NCBI RefSeq assembly: GCF_947501425.1
Contig: NZ_CANMVN010000003.1
Location: 62,001-126,000 of the forward strand
Direction of reading: 5' to 3'
Source of the DNA: an uncultured Psychroserpens sp.
GTDB taxonomy: Bacteria; Bacteroidota; Bacteroidia; Flavobacteriales; Flavobacteriaceae
Length of the DNA: 64,000 nucleotides
A program made the translations under genes and the position numbers. Positions 16,502 to 26,447 of this stretch are shown here, piece after piece. The notes below the pieces were generated by a model. It saw only the letters and a program-made list of their open reading frames with translations. It made no database searches and was not told the DNA's origin. Numbering within the stretch: the stretch's first letter is position 1; every line of letters starts with the position of its first letter.

Positions 16502-17632
16502 TTAAGGTTTTAGTAAGAATTTTTCATTATTTATCATTACGAAATCGATTTCGTTAGCCTCAGATATTGTAGTATTATTCTTTCCGAAGACTTGATAACC
16601 TTTAGCATCAATCTCTTTATGAGCATAAAAATTCTTCAAATCTGAAATTTTTTCAATTTTAGGAACAAAATTTATAGAATTCTCTTTCAAAACTTCTTGA
16701 AATTGAACAGCAACATCCAATCCGTTAGTGTTTCTGATAATAATATCATAAAACTTTTTCTGATTCTCAGGAATATCAAAATAAGACTCATAGTTAACAC
16801 CTGTTAATGTATTAAGTGCAATACAATCCAAAGCAATCACCAAGGACTGAAAAATAAGTGCACGTGTTTCCTCTCTCATATAGTCATTAGCCGCATGACC
16901 AGCTTCAAAAAGAACAGTTGGAACACCTTCAGATTGAAACGTATCCCCAACACAATTTAGATTAAAGCTGTCGTCATAAACTCCAACCCTATTCTGAATC
17001 TGACGTTGCAGGTTTTTATTCATAGCTATAATAATCTCCATTGCTATCTTTCTTGTGGTAGTCAAACTTCGTTTAGCGTCTTGTGCTGGCGCTAAAAAGG
17101 ACACTGTAGCAGAATTTGGAGTGTGGCCTGCGCTAAAAATTGTGCGCTGACCATGTAGATTGAAACAAAAATCAGGCTTAAAGGAATCAAAAACAGCTCG
17201 CAATACTTTACTTTCAGGTTGCGATAGCTCCTGAGCATCTCGATTAAGGTCAATAGCATTTGCATTTAACCTTGTGTAAGCTTTTGCACCATCTGGATTT
17301 AAAATTGGAATTACCTTAATAGTACAATGCTCTAAAATACAATCAATGGATTCATTGGTATTTGCAACCGCATTGAACAGATCAAAAATTGCCTTTGTTG
17401 TGGTACTTTCATTTCCATGCATTTGCGACCACATCAAAATCTTTTTATCTCCAAACCCAAAAGTGACAGAACGAATCGGAATACCATTTACAGATTTTCC
17501 AACGTCTTCAATTTGGAATTTCTCATTTAATTTTTCCAGAAGAGGAGCTATAGAATCGTAGTGAATATATCGCCCAAAAAGAGAGTCTTCTTTAGAGGAA
17601 TTAAACAGTGTTTTTAAAGTTTTAATCTGCAT
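16502..17632 (-). CDS. M14-family zinc carboxypeptidase
   Basis: This 376-residue peptidase has no signal peptide. HGNE near residues 71-74 supplies the HxxE zinc motif, LNPDGAKAYTRLNANAIDLN and RD give the substrate-binding Asn-Arg, FNLHGQRT gives the third zinc histidine, and FEAGHA carries the catalytic Glu. Family M14 removes C-terminal residues from peptides or cleaves murein peptides. Since it lacks a signal peptide, it probably acts in the cytoplasm. The ATG at 17632 was chosen; the longer frame to 17773 crosses its own promoter region. That promoter contains the same operator word as the divergent XRE gene. Confidence 0.87.
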   Translation of the reverse strand: MQIKTLKTLFNSSKEDSLFGRYIHYDSIAPLLEKLNEKFQIEDVGKSVNGIPIRSVTFGFGDKKILMWSQMHGNESTTTKAIFDLFNAVANTNESIDCILEHCTIKVIPILNPDGAKAYTRLNANAIDLNRDAQELSQPESKVLRAVFDSFKPDFCFNLHGQRTIFSAGHTPNSATVSFLAPAQDAKRSLTTTRKIAMEIIIAMNKNLQRQIQNRVGVYDDSFNLNCVGDTFQSEGVPTVLFEAGHAANDYMREETRALIFQSLVIALDCIALNTLTGVNYESYFDIPENQKKFYDIIIRNTNGLDVAVQFQEVLKENSINFVPKIEKISDLKNFYAHKEIDAKGYQVFGKNNTTISEANEIDFVMINNEKFLLKP

Positions 17633-17937
17633 GAATCTAAATTGATATTGACAAAGGTAAACAAATGATAATTTACAAATGTAAACATGCGAATCCTTAA
17701 AAATGGAATGCTTTTGATTACAGTTGTATACAGATCTAAAAGCATTTGACGCATCGCATTGAAAAATATTCAATATAAAACAAAAATATATTTTAAATAA
17801 TTAAAATTCAGTATTTTAAAACATTTTATATAAAGCTTTAATTGATTTTATAAAAGCGAAACGTAATTAGTTTTAGTATAAGTGCAGTAATATGTTTACA
17901 TTTGTAACGTTACAATGTTATCTATTTTGAGTTTACA
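17633..17937. promoter_or_regulatory. Divergent promoter region with shared operator words
   Basis: This 305-bp gap holds no gene. On the plus strand GTTTACATTTGTAA lies at 17894-17907 before the XRE gene. The identical 14-mer lies on the minus strand at 17686-17673 before the M14 gene. Each contains the dyad TTACA-TT-TGTAA and a TACATTTG match to the -7 consensus. The XRE copy runs into a perfect 12-bp palindrome TGTAACGTTACA (17903-17914). A second minus-strand -7 candidate, TACCTTTG, lies at 17659-17652. Confidence 0.6.
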
Positions 17938-18324
17938 ATGATAAACAACGAAGAATTCACGAAACGACTCCAAAAAGTCATCGATTTCTATGGTGAAAGC
18001 GCCTCATCTTTTGCTGAAAAAATTGGTGTTCAACGCTCTAGTATTTCGCACATATTATCAGGTAGAAATAAGCCAAGTTTAGACTTTGTCTTAAAGGTAC
18101 TTTCCTCCTTTCCTGAAGTAGAATTATATTGGTTGATGAATGGTAAAGGACATTTTCCATCACTAAAAAATGATGTGCAAGACATAAAAGTTTCCGAAGA
18201 CAAAAAACCAAATAATCCAAAAGCAACTCAAATTTCAGAAACTCCAAAAACTGAAGATAAAGCCATTGAACGTATTGTGATTTTTTATAAAGATGGAACA
18301 TTCAAAAATTTTGAGCATTCATAA
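17938..18324 (+). CDS. XRE-family helix-turn-helix regulator
   Basis: This 128-residue protein has an N-terminal Cro/C1-type HTH (FAEKIGVQRSSISHILSGRN, followed by KPSLDFVLKVLSSFP) and a charged, low-complexity tail of about 60 residues rich in Lys and Pro. Such small flavobacterial regulators dimerise through the tail. Its own promoter has a -7 box (TACATTTG, 17897-17904) buried in a dyad that is repeated before the divergent M14 peptidase, so it probably represses itself and the peptidase. No effector domain is seen. Confidence 0.85.
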   Translation: MINNEEFTKRLQKVIDFYGESASSFAEKIGVQRSSISHILSGRNKPSLDFVLKVLSSFPEVELYWLMNGKGHFPSLKNDVQDIKVSEDKKPNNPKATQISETPKTEDKAIERIVIFYKDGTFKNFEHS

Positions 18325-18380
18325 TTTAAGAATGCCATTTTTTAGAATCGTCAATGTCTCATAATTAGCCTTTGGTTTTG

Positions 18381-18388
18381 TAATTTTG
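18381..18388 (+). promoter_or_regulatory. TAATTTTG -7 box
   Basis: TAATTTTG matches TAnnTTTG and lies 15 bp before the ATG of the lipoprotein gene at 18404. Confidence 0.5.
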
Positions 18389-18403
18389 TACAAAACTGTT
18401 GTA

Positions 18404-18790
18404 ATGCGAAAAATTCTAGTCCTAATTTTACCTCTATTATATTTCAATTGTTACCAAGCAGAACGTAACTGTTCTAATTTTAAAACAGGAACATTTGAAT
18501 TCACCTACACTATAGATGGTGAGGAAAAAACAGGCACTTTTGTTAGAACCAATGAATTCAATATTGATTATTTTGAAAACAAAATAGACTCTGCTTCTAT
18601 TAGGTGGATCAATGACTGTGAATTCATTCAGAAAAAAATTAATCCAAAAAATAAGAATGAGGAAAAGGCTATACATATGAAAATTGTTAGTACAACCGAA
18701 GATTCTTATACTTTTGAATATCAACTGGCTGTTAAAGACCCTTATAAAAAGAAACGCGTTGAACGAGGAACAGCTAAAAAGATAAAATAA
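18404..18790 (+). CDS. Small conserved flavobacterial lipoprotein
   Basis: This 128-residue protein has a short signal peptide and lipobox-like LLYFNC (Cys near 16), then QAERNCSNFKTGTFEF and RWINDCEFIQKK. From memory, relatives are found across Flavobacteriaceae and are sometimes labelled DNA topoisomerase IV in databases. Nothing in the sequence supports that name; it probably spread because of nearby parC/parE genes. The function is unknown. The TTG-started frame from 18386 includes the promoter, so 18404 is taken. It is followed after 1 bp by terC, so the two are co-transcribed. Confidence 0.7.
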   Translation: MRKILVLILPLLYFNCYQAERNCSNFKTGTFEFTYTIDGEEKTGTFVRTNEFNIDYFENKIDSASIRWINDCEFIQKKINPKNKNEEKAIHMKIVSTTEDSYTFEYQLAVKDPYKKKRVERGTAKKIK

Positions 18791-18791
18791 G

Positions 18792-19601
18792 ATGCTAGAC
18801 TTTTTACTAACTGGTGATGCCATCATGGCATTATTGACTTTAACCTTTCTAGAAATTATTTTAGGAATAGATAATATTGTTTTTATTTCGATTGCAGCCA
18901 ATAAACTGCCTGAGAATCAAAGAAGCAAAGCCACAAACATAGGCCTAATATTAGCCATGGTGCAGCGCATCATCCTTCTGTTCTTTGTGTCGTTCCTAGT
19001 AGGTTTATCAAAACCTTTTTATAATATCCAGACCAGTTGGTTTGAACTTCATATCAGTTGGCAAGCACTAATTCTGTTTTTAGGTGGCTTATTCTTAATA
19101 TACAAGAGTACGTCTGAGATAAGAGAAAAAGTATCGTATCCTGAACATGATGAAGATCAGGTGAAAGGTAAAAAAATTAAGAGTTTATCTAATGCTTTAG
19201 TACAAATCATGATCATTGATTTTATTTTCTCAATAGATTCGATCCTAACAGCTGTTGGTATGACCAATGGATTGCATCCAAACCACAATTACACTTTGGT
19301 ATTGATGATTATCGCAGTAATGATTTCCATTGCTATAATGATCATTTTTGCAAATCCTATTAGAAAATTCATAGATACAAATCCGAGTATTCAAATGCTA
19401 GGACTAGCCTTTTTGATCTTAATTGGTTTTATGTTGATTACCGAAGCTGCGCACTTATCAGATACTAAATTCTTCGGAAATGAGGTTGGCGCTATACCAA
19501 AGGGCTACTTATACTTTGCCATTGCCTTCTCACTATTTGTTGAGTTCCTGAATTACAGAATCAATAAGAATTTGAAAAAGCGAGCAGAAAAAAACAGTTA
19601 G
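18792..19601 (+). CDS. TerC-family integral membrane protein
   Basis: This 269-residue protein has about seven to eight membrane segments. The family acidic motifs are present: FLEIILGIDNIVFISIAANK in the first helix and IMIIDFIFSIDSILTAVGM in the middle. TerC proteins are linked to tellurite resistance and, more generally, to metal (Mn) handling and export during protein secretion. It follows the small lipoprotein by 1 bp and converges on parC with a 4-bp overlap. The exact substrate is unknown. Confidence 0.9.
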   Translation: MLDFLLTGDAIMALLTLTFLEIILGIDNIVFISIAANKLPENQRSKATNIGLILAMVQRIILLFFVSFLVGLSKPFYNIQTSWFELHISWQALILFLGGLFLIYKSTSEIREKVSYPEHDEDQVKGKKIKSLSNALVQIMIIDFIFSIDSILTAVGMTNGLHPNHNYTLVLMIIAVMISIAIMIIFANPIRKFIDTNPSIQMLGLAFLILIGFMLITEAAHLSDTKFFGNEVGAIPKGYLYFAIAFSLFVEFLNYRINKNLKKRAEKNS

Positions 19602-22264
19602 AACAATGTAATCTGACCTTGGTCGTCTAAATCGGCTTCATCGTCTGTATCAGATGGTTTACCTGAACCTTTGGTTGTTCCATCAGAAGCATTATCAGAC
19701 GCTGAAGGCTCTACAGTTTCATCAACGACTTCAATCTCTTCAGCTGGTATTTCCTCAGGCGCTTCATAGGGTAGCGGATCTAAGAGATTAACCTGATTGA
19801 TCTTTTCTTTAGTCAATTGATTACCTAAGGCATTGATTCCTTTAATTGCAATAAACTCTTCCAGCTTAACGGTCTCGTTATCTTTTCGGTCTTTGCCTCT
19901 CTCTTTTTTGAATTCAATCTCTGCTACTGGTTTCCAATCGGTAGATACAATCTCTAATTGAGAATCAGGATGCTCAGAAATAAAAGATTCTTCTTTACCT
20001 TCGTTTTCAATTAAGAAACGCTTTACATAGTATAATTCTTTTTCTCCATTGTAGTACACAACAGAAATTGGCTTTTTTGGAATCCATTTTTCCAAAACAA
20101 TCATATCGCTATCAAAGTGTGTACTTAATTCAGGAAGTATTGTTTTAACAATTCCAGACTGAGTGATGATTAATAAACGGTCTTCACCTCTAAACTCTCC
20201 TATCAACTCACCTCGTTCATCAACGTTAAGTCGCTGTACAGTGTCATCAAACCAAATCTTACGTGGTTTCAATGTTGAAACCCCTTTCTCTTTGAGTTCA
20301 ATTTTTTTGACAGCATATTTAGTCACTACATTTCCTTTTGATGCTCGACCCTTTATCAGGATATCTGCAAAATCTAAATCCCATTTCAGCTTCTTAATAC
20401 TTCCTACTTGTCGTAAAGAGATAGAAACCACTTCAGCCTCACCATTTGGATTTGCAGAGAAATACCATAGCTTAGAACCTTTATTTTCATTTGTAAGGTC
20501 GTACTCCTTATCTCTAGTCATTGATGTTACTGCAAAACGCTTTACATAGGTTGGCCCTTTGGTTCCATCACGATATATCATATTATAAATCGTACGCTTA
20601 TCCTTTTTCTTAAACACGGCAACATGAACGATATCTTTACCTATAAAGGTTTTGCTATCGACTTTAGTCACCATCATTTTACCATGATTGGTAAACACTA
20701 TAATGTCATCTATATCACTACAGTCACAGACATATTCTTCTCGTCTTAGTGACGTACCGATAAATCCTTCGGCTCTGTTGACATATAGTTTTGTATTACG
20801 TATCACAACTTTGGTTGCATCTACATCTTCAAAGGTTCTAATCTCTGTTTTACGTTCGCGTCCTTCACCATATTCCTTTTTCAAACGCTGAAAATATGCT
20901 ATGGCATAGGCAATCAAATTAGCCAAATGATGTTTTACCTCAGCAATTTGATCTTCCAAAGCGTCAATTTTCTGCTGAGCTTTATCGATATCAAATTTTG
21001 AAATACGCTTGATTCGTATTTCGGTTAATCTGGTAATATCTTCAACAGTAATAGCACGTTTTAAGTGTTTGATATGTGGCTTAAGTCCTTTATCTATAGC
21101 ACTAATTACTCCATCCCAGGTTTCTTCTTCTTCAATATCACGATAGATTCGGTTTTCAATAAAGATGCGCTCTAAAGAGGCAAAATGCCATTGCTCTTCA
21201 AACTCACCGAGCTTTATCTCTAATTCACTTTTTAGAAGTTCAACAGTATTATCTGTTGAGCGTCTTAGCATTTCAGACACACCTACAAACAATGGTTTAT
21301 TGTCTTCAATAACACATCCTAGAGGAGAAATTGAAGTTTCGCAGTTTGTAAATGCATATAATGCGTCAATAGTTTTATCTGGTGAAATTCCACTTGGCAA
21401 ATGCACTAAGATTTCGACATCTGCAGCAGTATTATCCTCAATTTTCTTAACCTTAATTTTTCCTTTATCATTTGCTTTCAGAATAGAATCAATTAAAGAC
21501 GATGTGTTTGTACCAAAAGGAATTTCAGTAATAACCAAAGTGTTTTTATCTAATTGGGAGATCTTTGCACGCACTCTAACTTTTCCGCCTCTCAATCCGT
21601 CATTATAATTGGATACGTCTGCAATTCCAGCTGTTGGAAAATCAGGCACCAAAGTAAAGCGTTTGCCATTGAGGTGCTTTATAGACGCGTCTATGAGTTC
21701 AAGAAAATTATGTGGTAAGATCTTAGTAGATAGACCAACGGCAATTCCTTCTCCTCCCTGAGCCAATAGCAAAGGAAACATCACAGGAAGATTGACAGGT
21801 TCTTTTCGGCGACCATCATAACTAGCCTGCCATTCTGTAATTTTAGGATTATAGATTACATCAAGAGCAAATTTAGATAAACGTGCCTCAATATAACGAG
21901 ATGCCGCTGCACTATCTCCTGTGAGAATATTTCCCCAGTTACCTTGTGTATCAATCAACAGGTCTTTTTGCCCTATTTGAACCATGGCATCTGCTATACT
22001 GGCATCACCATGTGGATGGTACTGCATCGTATGACCAACAATATTTGCTACTTTATTATATCTGCCATCATCAAGATCTTTCATAGAATGCATGATACGG
22101 CGTTGTACAGGCTTAAAACCATCTTCAATAGCTGGAACAGCACGTTCCAGAATTACGTATGATGCATAATCCAAAAACCAATCTTTATACATACCAGTTA
22201 CTCTGGTAATACTCTCTTGTGGTTCGTCTTGATTGTCTATAATATCAGTATTATCTTCACTCAT
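19598..22264 (-). CDS. parC: DNA topoisomerase IV subunit A
   Basis: This 888-residue type IIA topoisomerase A subunit has a 5Y-CAP domain with catalytic Tyr near 123 in AASRYIEARLSKFA, GHTMQYHPHGDASIADAMV, coiled-coil tower helices, and a C-terminal beta-pinwheel. It cuts and rejoins double-stranded DNA with ParE to decatenate chromosomes. The C-terminus is long, acidic and Ser/Thr-rich, which is usual in Flavobacteriia. The lack of a QRRGGKG (GyrA) box in the C-terminal domain and the pairing with parE in one operon support ParC over GyrA. Confidence 0.93.
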   Translation of the reverse strand: MSEDNTDIIDNQDEPQESITRVTGMYKDWFLDYASYVILERAVPAIEDGFKPVQRRIMHSMKDLDDGRYNKVANIVGHTMQYHPHGDASIADAMVQIGQKDLLIDTQGNWGNILTGDSAAASRYIEARLSKFALDVIYNPKITEWQASYDGRRKEPVNLPVMFPLLLAQGGEGIAVGLSTKILPHNFLELIDASIKHLNGKRFTLVPDFPTAGIADVSNYNDGLRGGKVRVRAKISQLDKNTLVITEIPFGTNTSSLIDSILKANDKGKIKVKKIEDNTAADVEILVHLPSGISPDKTIDALYAFTNCETSISPLGCVIEDNKPLFVGVSEMLRRSTDNTVELLKSELEIKLGEFEEQWHFASLERIFIENRIYRDIEEEETWDGVISAIDKGLKPHIKHLKRAITVEDITRLTEIRIKRISKFDIDKAQQKIDALEDQIAEVKHHLANLIAYAIAYFQRLKKEYGEGRERKTEIRTFEDVDATKVVIRNTKLYVNRAEGFIGTSLRREEYVCDCSDIDDIIVFTNHGKMMVTKVDSKTFIGKDIVHVAVFKKKDKRTIYNMIYRDGTKGPTYVKRFAVTSMTRDKEYDLTNENKGSKLWYFSANPNGEAEVVSISLRQVGSIKKLKWDLDFADILIKGRASKGNVVTKYAVKKIELKEKGVSTLKPRKIWFDDTVQRLNVDERGELIGEFRGEDRLLIITQSGIVKTILPELSTHFDSDMIVLEKWIPKKPISVVYYNGEKELYYVKRFLIENEGKEESFISEHPDSQLEIVSTDWKPVAEIEFKKERGKDRKDNETVKLEEFIAIKGINALGNQLTKEKINQVNLLDPLPYEAPEEIPAEEIEVVDETVEPSASDNASDGTTKGSGKPSDTDDEADLDDQGQITLF

Positions 22265-22748
22265 TAATCTGCGCTGATTTTTTATTCATTTTAATCATTT
22301 TGCCCAATGATTGTCTTATGTAACGTCTTTTTTTTCTTGGCACAAGTGTCACATTAAAGGTACTCTTAAATTTGTGTCCGTGACTATCTTTTAAATATAA
22401 AGTTAATGTCTTATAAATAATAAAATTATTAAACTTAAAAGCATACAATTGTTGCTTTTCAAACTCAATTCTATGTTCTCTGTAATTAAGTTGTTCTGAC
22501 AACAACAATCCTCTGTTAATTATTACAACTTTAAGTCCGTCGCTATCGTATTCAAAATATTTCGATATAAAATGGACTAGAAAAAATAGTGCAGCAAAAC
22601 CAAATGCAATTAACAAAAAGGTCAATGTTGGATTACTGGTTACATCGTGAAACGCTTTAAATACTGTAGCCAGAATGACAGCCAGAACGATCAGTATAAA
22701 ATATACTGATATGATTGTGTTTTTGACTTTTGAGTTATTTGTTCGCAT
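22257..22748 (-). CDS. Two-TM membrane protein of unknown function
   Basis: This 163-residue protein has two N-terminal membrane helices (IISVYFILIVLAVILATVF and LTFLLIAFGFAALFFLVHFI) and then a basic, cytoplasmic PH-like domain (RGLLLSEQLNYREHRIEF, RKKRRYIRQSLGKMIKM). I do not recognise the family. Its stop overlaps the parC start by 8 bp and it follows the retropepsin gene by 20 bp, so it belongs to the parE-parC operon. Confidence 0.7.
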   Translation of the reverse strand: MRTNNSKVKNTIISVYFILIVLAVILATVFKAFHDVTSNPTLTFLLIAFGFAALFFLVHFISKYFEYDSDGLKVVIINRGLLLSEQLNYREHRIEFEKQQLYAFKFNNFIIYKTLTLYLKDSHGHKFKSTFNVTLVPRKKRRYIRQSLGKMIKMNKKSAQINE

Positions 22749-22768
22749 AGCTTTTATTTCCTACACAA

Positions 22769-24004
22769 TTAATTTTGTTTGATATTAAAGTTATCCAATA
22801 TCTCGGTGAGTTCTTTTTTGGATGCTGAAATATCTACAATTTGTCCATTGGCTGACTTCACCTTCAATTCTATTTGCTTTAGTGCTTCTGTTTTTGATGT
22901 CTTAGTGATATAGTCGCATAGTTTATCTGCAGTAACTTCCTCTCCATTAACCGATAAAATCTCATCACCATAATTAATGAGTTTTTGAAGCTCCTCATCC
23001 CAAACATAACCAATAACAATTTTGTTGCTTTTAATAGTTTGTGTATAACCTAAATGAGGTGTATTGATGTCGTAAGATTTAGTTTTAGGCTTAAAATAAA
23101 ACCGTTTATTTCTAAAATCTATGGTCATAACTCCATAGTTTAGTAGCTCTGCCCCAATTTTAGAATTATCATCTTTTGTGGTATGTGTTACACAATTATT
23201 AATTTCAAAATTATTAATAATTAGTTTTGGCACATGCAATCTCAATTGATTATTTACAGGCACTTCCCCAAATAGACTAACAGATGAAGCGCCATCACTT
23301 TGTCCAATTTCATTAAAAATCTCTTTGGACTTAAAAATGTTATAGTGGTTTCTAGATATATCATATAAACCTCCCATTCCAGTATCGATCAAAACCATTT
23401 CTCTTCCAGCCTCTTTTCCTTTAATCTGAATCCAAACATAAGGACTACTTTGGTTACCAACCAATTTAAGTTTTATTGATGTTTTTCTATCTAATTCGAG
23501 TCGTTTAGACTTATCAGTAAGTTTAATTAATTGTTCTTCAGCATTAATCTGGAGAATTGAGTTTCGAAGTAAATTACTACCTATGAATCCATCAATGCCA
23601 AAACATTTAAAAATTTCGCTTCCATTAAGATCGTAAACCAAAGCTGTAGAATTTACGAATTCAGTTTTTCCAAGTTTTAAACTCTCTACAGAAACAACAT
23701 CTAAATTTTGTTTTTTTCTATTAGCATCGTTTGTTGGAATTGTAGTTATTACTTTAGGCTGAATGGCTTTAAAAACTTCGTAAGATATAATATTTGGTGC
23801 ACCAGTATCCAATAAGAATCTATAGGTTTTATCTTCGATTTCAACTGGGATTATTATTTTATTCTTTTCGAATTCAAACTCTATTTCTTCGTAATAGTTT
23901 TTTCCATTAACACTCCCCTTTTTTAAACTACTGTTTTGTGCAAACACAGCTAAAGAGCATGCAATAATTACGATGTTTAATACGACCTGAATTCCTTTTC
24001 TCAT
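22769..24004 (-). CDS. Exported retropepsin-like aspartyl protease with PDZ domain
   Basis: This 411-residue protein has a signal peptide (start MRKGIQVVLN, ending FAQ), two aspartyl-protease half-sites, LLDTGAPNIIS near residue 65 and VLIDTGMGGLYDIS near 206, and a C-terminal PDZ domain (GDEILSVNGEEVTADKL). Both D-T-G triads are intact, so the two halves could form an active pepsin-like site in one chain. An upstream in-frame ATG at 24022 lies inside parE; the ATG at 24004 just after the parE stop was preferred. The cellular target is unknown. The gene sits between parE and parC. Confidence 0.8.
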   Translation of the reverse strand: MRKGIQVVLNIVIIACSLAVFAQNSSLKKGSVNGKNYYEEIEFEFEKNKIIIPVEIEDKTYRFLLDTGAPNIISYEVFKAIQPKVITTIPTNDANRKKQNLDVVSVESLKLGKTEFVNSTALVYDLNGSEIFKCFGIDGFIGSNLLRNSILQINAEEQLIKLTDKSKRLELDRKTSIKLKLVGNQSSPYVWIQIKGKEAGREMVLIDTGMGGLYDISRNHYNIFKSKEIFNEIGQSDGASSVSLFGEVPVNNQLRLHVPKLIINNFEINNCVTHTTKDDNSKIGAELLNYGVMTIDFRNKRFYFKPKTKSYDINTPHLGYTQTIKSNKIVIGYVWDEELQKLINYGDEILSVNGEEVTADKLCDYITKTSKTEALKQIELKVKSANGQIVDISASKKELTEILDNFNIKQN

Positions 24005-24005
24005 T

Positions 24006-25865
24006 CTAACTATTGTCTTCAACCAAGTCTAACTCTACTTTCAGGTTTTCAATAATAAACTCTTGACGTGTAGGCGTGTTCTTTCCCATGTAGAATGACA
24101 GCAACTCTTCAATAGACATGTCTTTATCAAGCATAACGGGATCCAAACGAATATCTTCACCTATAAAATGAACAAACTCATCTGGTGAAATTTCACCAAG
24201 CCCTTTAAATCGTGTGATTTCAGGTTTTGGTTTTAACTTTTCAATGGCGTTGCGTCGTTCTTCTTCAGAATAGCAATAGATAGTTTCCTTTTTATTCCTA
24301 ACTCTAAACAATGGTGTTTGTAAAATATACAAATGACCTTCTTTTATCACTTCAGGAAAGAATTGCAAAAAGAATGTTATTAGCAATAGCCTAATGTGCA
24401 TACCATCAACATCAGCATCAGTAGCGATTACAATATTATTATAACGCAAATCCTCTAGAGATTCTTCAATGTTTAAAGCCGCCTGAAGAAGGTTAAATTC
24501 TTCGTTTTCATATACAATTTTTTTGCTTAGACCATAGCAGTTAAGTGGTTTCCCTTTTAAACTGAAAACGGCTTGTGTATTAACGTCACGAGATTTAGTA
24601 ATACTTCCTGATGCCGAATCTCCCTCAGTAATGAACAAGGTTGTTTCGAGATTTCGTTCGTTTTTAGTATCGCCAAAATGCACTCTACAGTCTCTTAATT
24701 TTTTATTGTGAAGACTGGCTTTTTTTGCTCTATCCTTAGCCAGCTTTCTAATTCCTGAAAGTTCTTTACGTTCGCGTTCTGCTTGAAGGATCTTACGTTG
24801 GATTTTTTCAGCAGTATCTGGATTTTTATGAAGGTAGTTATCTAAATAACGTTTCATAAAATCGTTGATATACGTTCTAACCGTTGGCAGGTCACCTCCC
24901 ATATCTGTTGATCCTAGTTTTGTTTTTGTCTGACTTTCAAAAACAGGCTCCATAACTTTTATAGAAATGGCAGAGACTACAGATTTTCTAATATCTGATG
25001 CTTCATAATTTTTTCCGTAGAACTCGCGCAGTGTTTTAACCAAAGCCTCTCTGAATGCAGCTAAGTGTGTACCTCCTTGTGTTGTGTTTTGACCGTTTAC
25101 AAAGCTGTGATACTCTTCGCTGTATTGTGTTTTACTATGCGTTAAAGCAACTTCTATATCATCTCCTTTTAAGTGAATGATGTCATAGAGTCTATCAGAT
25201 TCGTTGATATTATCTGATAACAAATCTTTAAGTCCGTTCTCACTATAGTATTTTTCTCCATTAAAAACTATAGTCAATCCAGGGTTTAGATAGACATAGT
25301 TTTTAAGCATCTTAGCAACATACTCATTACGAAACTTATAATTTTTGAAAATACTATCATCAGGAATAAAGGACACTTTAGTTCCTTTACGCCTTGAGGT
25401 ATCATCTAGTAATTCCTCATTGGTAAGATTACCTTGTTCAAATTCAGCAGAAGCTGATTTTCCATCACGAGTCGATTCTACTCTAAAGTAGTTAGATAAG
25501 GCATTTACCGCTTTTGTACCTACTCCATTTAATCCAACCGATTTTTTAAAAGCTCTAGAATCGTATTTTCCTCCAGTATTCATCTTAGACACAACATCTA
25601 CTACTTTCCCTAAAGGAATTCCACGACCATAATCTCTTACGATTACTTTATTTCCCTGAATTGAAATTTCGATGGTCTTGCCTGCTCCCATGACGTATTC
25701 ATCAATGGAATTATCAAGAACTTCCTTAACCAGAATATAAATACCGTCATCTGGTGATGAGCCATCACCTAATTTACCAATATACATTCCTGGTCGCATT
25801 CGGATGTGTTCTTTCCAATCGAGCGAGCGTATATTATCTTCGGTATATTTGGTTTGTTGCGACAT
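24006..25865 (-). CDS. parE: DNA topoisomerase IV subunit B
   Basis: This 619-residue ATPase subunit has GHKL motifs ([47 protein letters not shown]) and a TOPRIM domain ([32 protein letters not shown]). It supplies ATP-driven strand capture to ParC. The length fits ParE rather than the longer GyrB. It is the first gene of the operon parE - retropepsin - two-TM protein - parC, all overlapping or nearly so. The 123-bp gap before it (25866-25988) shows no clear terminator. Confidence 0.93.
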   Translation of the reverse strand: MSQQTKYTEDNIRSLDWKEHIRMRPGMYIGKLGDGSSPDDGIYILVKEVLDNSIDEYVMGAGKTIEISIQGNKVIVRDYGRGIPLGKVVDVVSKMNTGGKYDSRAFKKSVGLNGVGTKAVNALSNYFRVESTRDGKSASAEFEQGNLTNEELLDDTSRRKGTKVSFIPDDSIFKNYKFRNEYVAKMLKNYVYLNPGLTIVFNGEKYYSENGLKDLLSDNINESDRLYDIIHLKGDDIEVALTHSKTQYSEEYHSFVNGQNTTQGGTHLAAFREALVKTLREFYGKNYEASDIRKSVVSAISIKVMEPVFESQTKTKLGSTDMGGDLPTVRTYINDFMKRYLDNYLHKNPDTAEKIQRKILQAERERKELSGIRKLAKDRAKKASLHNKKLRDCRVHFGDTKNERNLETTLFITEGDSASGSITKSRDVNTQAVFSLKGKPLNCYGLSKKIVYENEEFNLLQAALNIEESLEDLRYNNIVIATDADVDGMHIRLLLITFFLQFFPEVIKEGHLYILQTPLFRVRNKKETIYCYSEEERRNAIEKLKPKPEITRFKGLGEISPDEFVHFIGEDIRLDPVMLDKDMSIEELLSFYMGKNTPTRQEFIIENLKVELDLVEDNS

Positions 25866-25988
25866 AAATGGATGAAAAATTTAGATAGAATGCTAATATA
25901 ACACAACGTTGTAAAAAATGAAATAGGGATTACACAAAGTAATTAACAATAAAAGCCCAATTTTGTTGAGAACATTACGGTTTTATTA

Positions 25989-26447
25989 CTAAAGTCGTAT
26001 TTCTTCTGCTTTTACCTTCAAATGTTCATTCCTAATCGATAACAATTTAGTCATATAGCGCTTTAGAAACAAACTATTGGCTAATTTTCCGAAGACTCCA
26101 AAAGGCGATTCAAAATAAAACCTATCAATCATCACAGTGTCACCATTTTTAGTTTGAAAACGATGCTCATGTCTGAATGATTTGAACGCACCGGAAACCA
26201 TTTCATCAACAAAATAGTAAGGTGCATCAAATTCGGTTATTTTGGATGTTAGTTTTTGTATAATTCCGAAGTGTTTAGCTTCCCATGTCACCCATTCTCC
26301 ATGTCCGATTAATCCTGAGGTTTTTCCAGCGATAGCTTTTTCACCAGAATGCGCCATAGAAGCTTTATGAAAATCAATATCACGAGACAAATCAAAACAC
26401 GTTTGTAGATCAGCTTTAATTAACGTTTTGATTTCAATAAGTGGCAT
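25989..26447 (-). CDS. SRPBCC-superfamily protein (ligand-binding START/Bet v1-like fold)
   Basis: This 152-residue protein opens with LIEIKTLIKADLQTCFDLSR, the strand-helix start common to SRPBCC proteins annotated as cell-division inhibitors or cyclase/dehydrase. VDEMVSGAFKSFRHEHRFQT and FESPFGVFGKLANSLFLKRY are family core strands and the long C-terminal helix. The cavity probably binds a hydrophobic molecule. Its ATG overlaps the ychF stop by one base (TAATG). The role is unknown. Confidence 0.82.
   Translation of the reverse strand: MPLIEIKTLIKADLQTCFDLSRDIDFHKASMAHSGEKAIAGKTSGLIGHGEWVTWEAKHFGIIQKLTSKITEFDAPYYFVDEMVSGAFKSFRHEHRFQTKNGDTVMIDRFYFESPFGVFGKLANSLFLKRYMTKLLSIRNEHLKVKAEEIRL

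Noticed and set aside
17632-17773. Longer N-terminus for the M14 peptidase
   Set aside because: It would translate through its own operator and -7 box.
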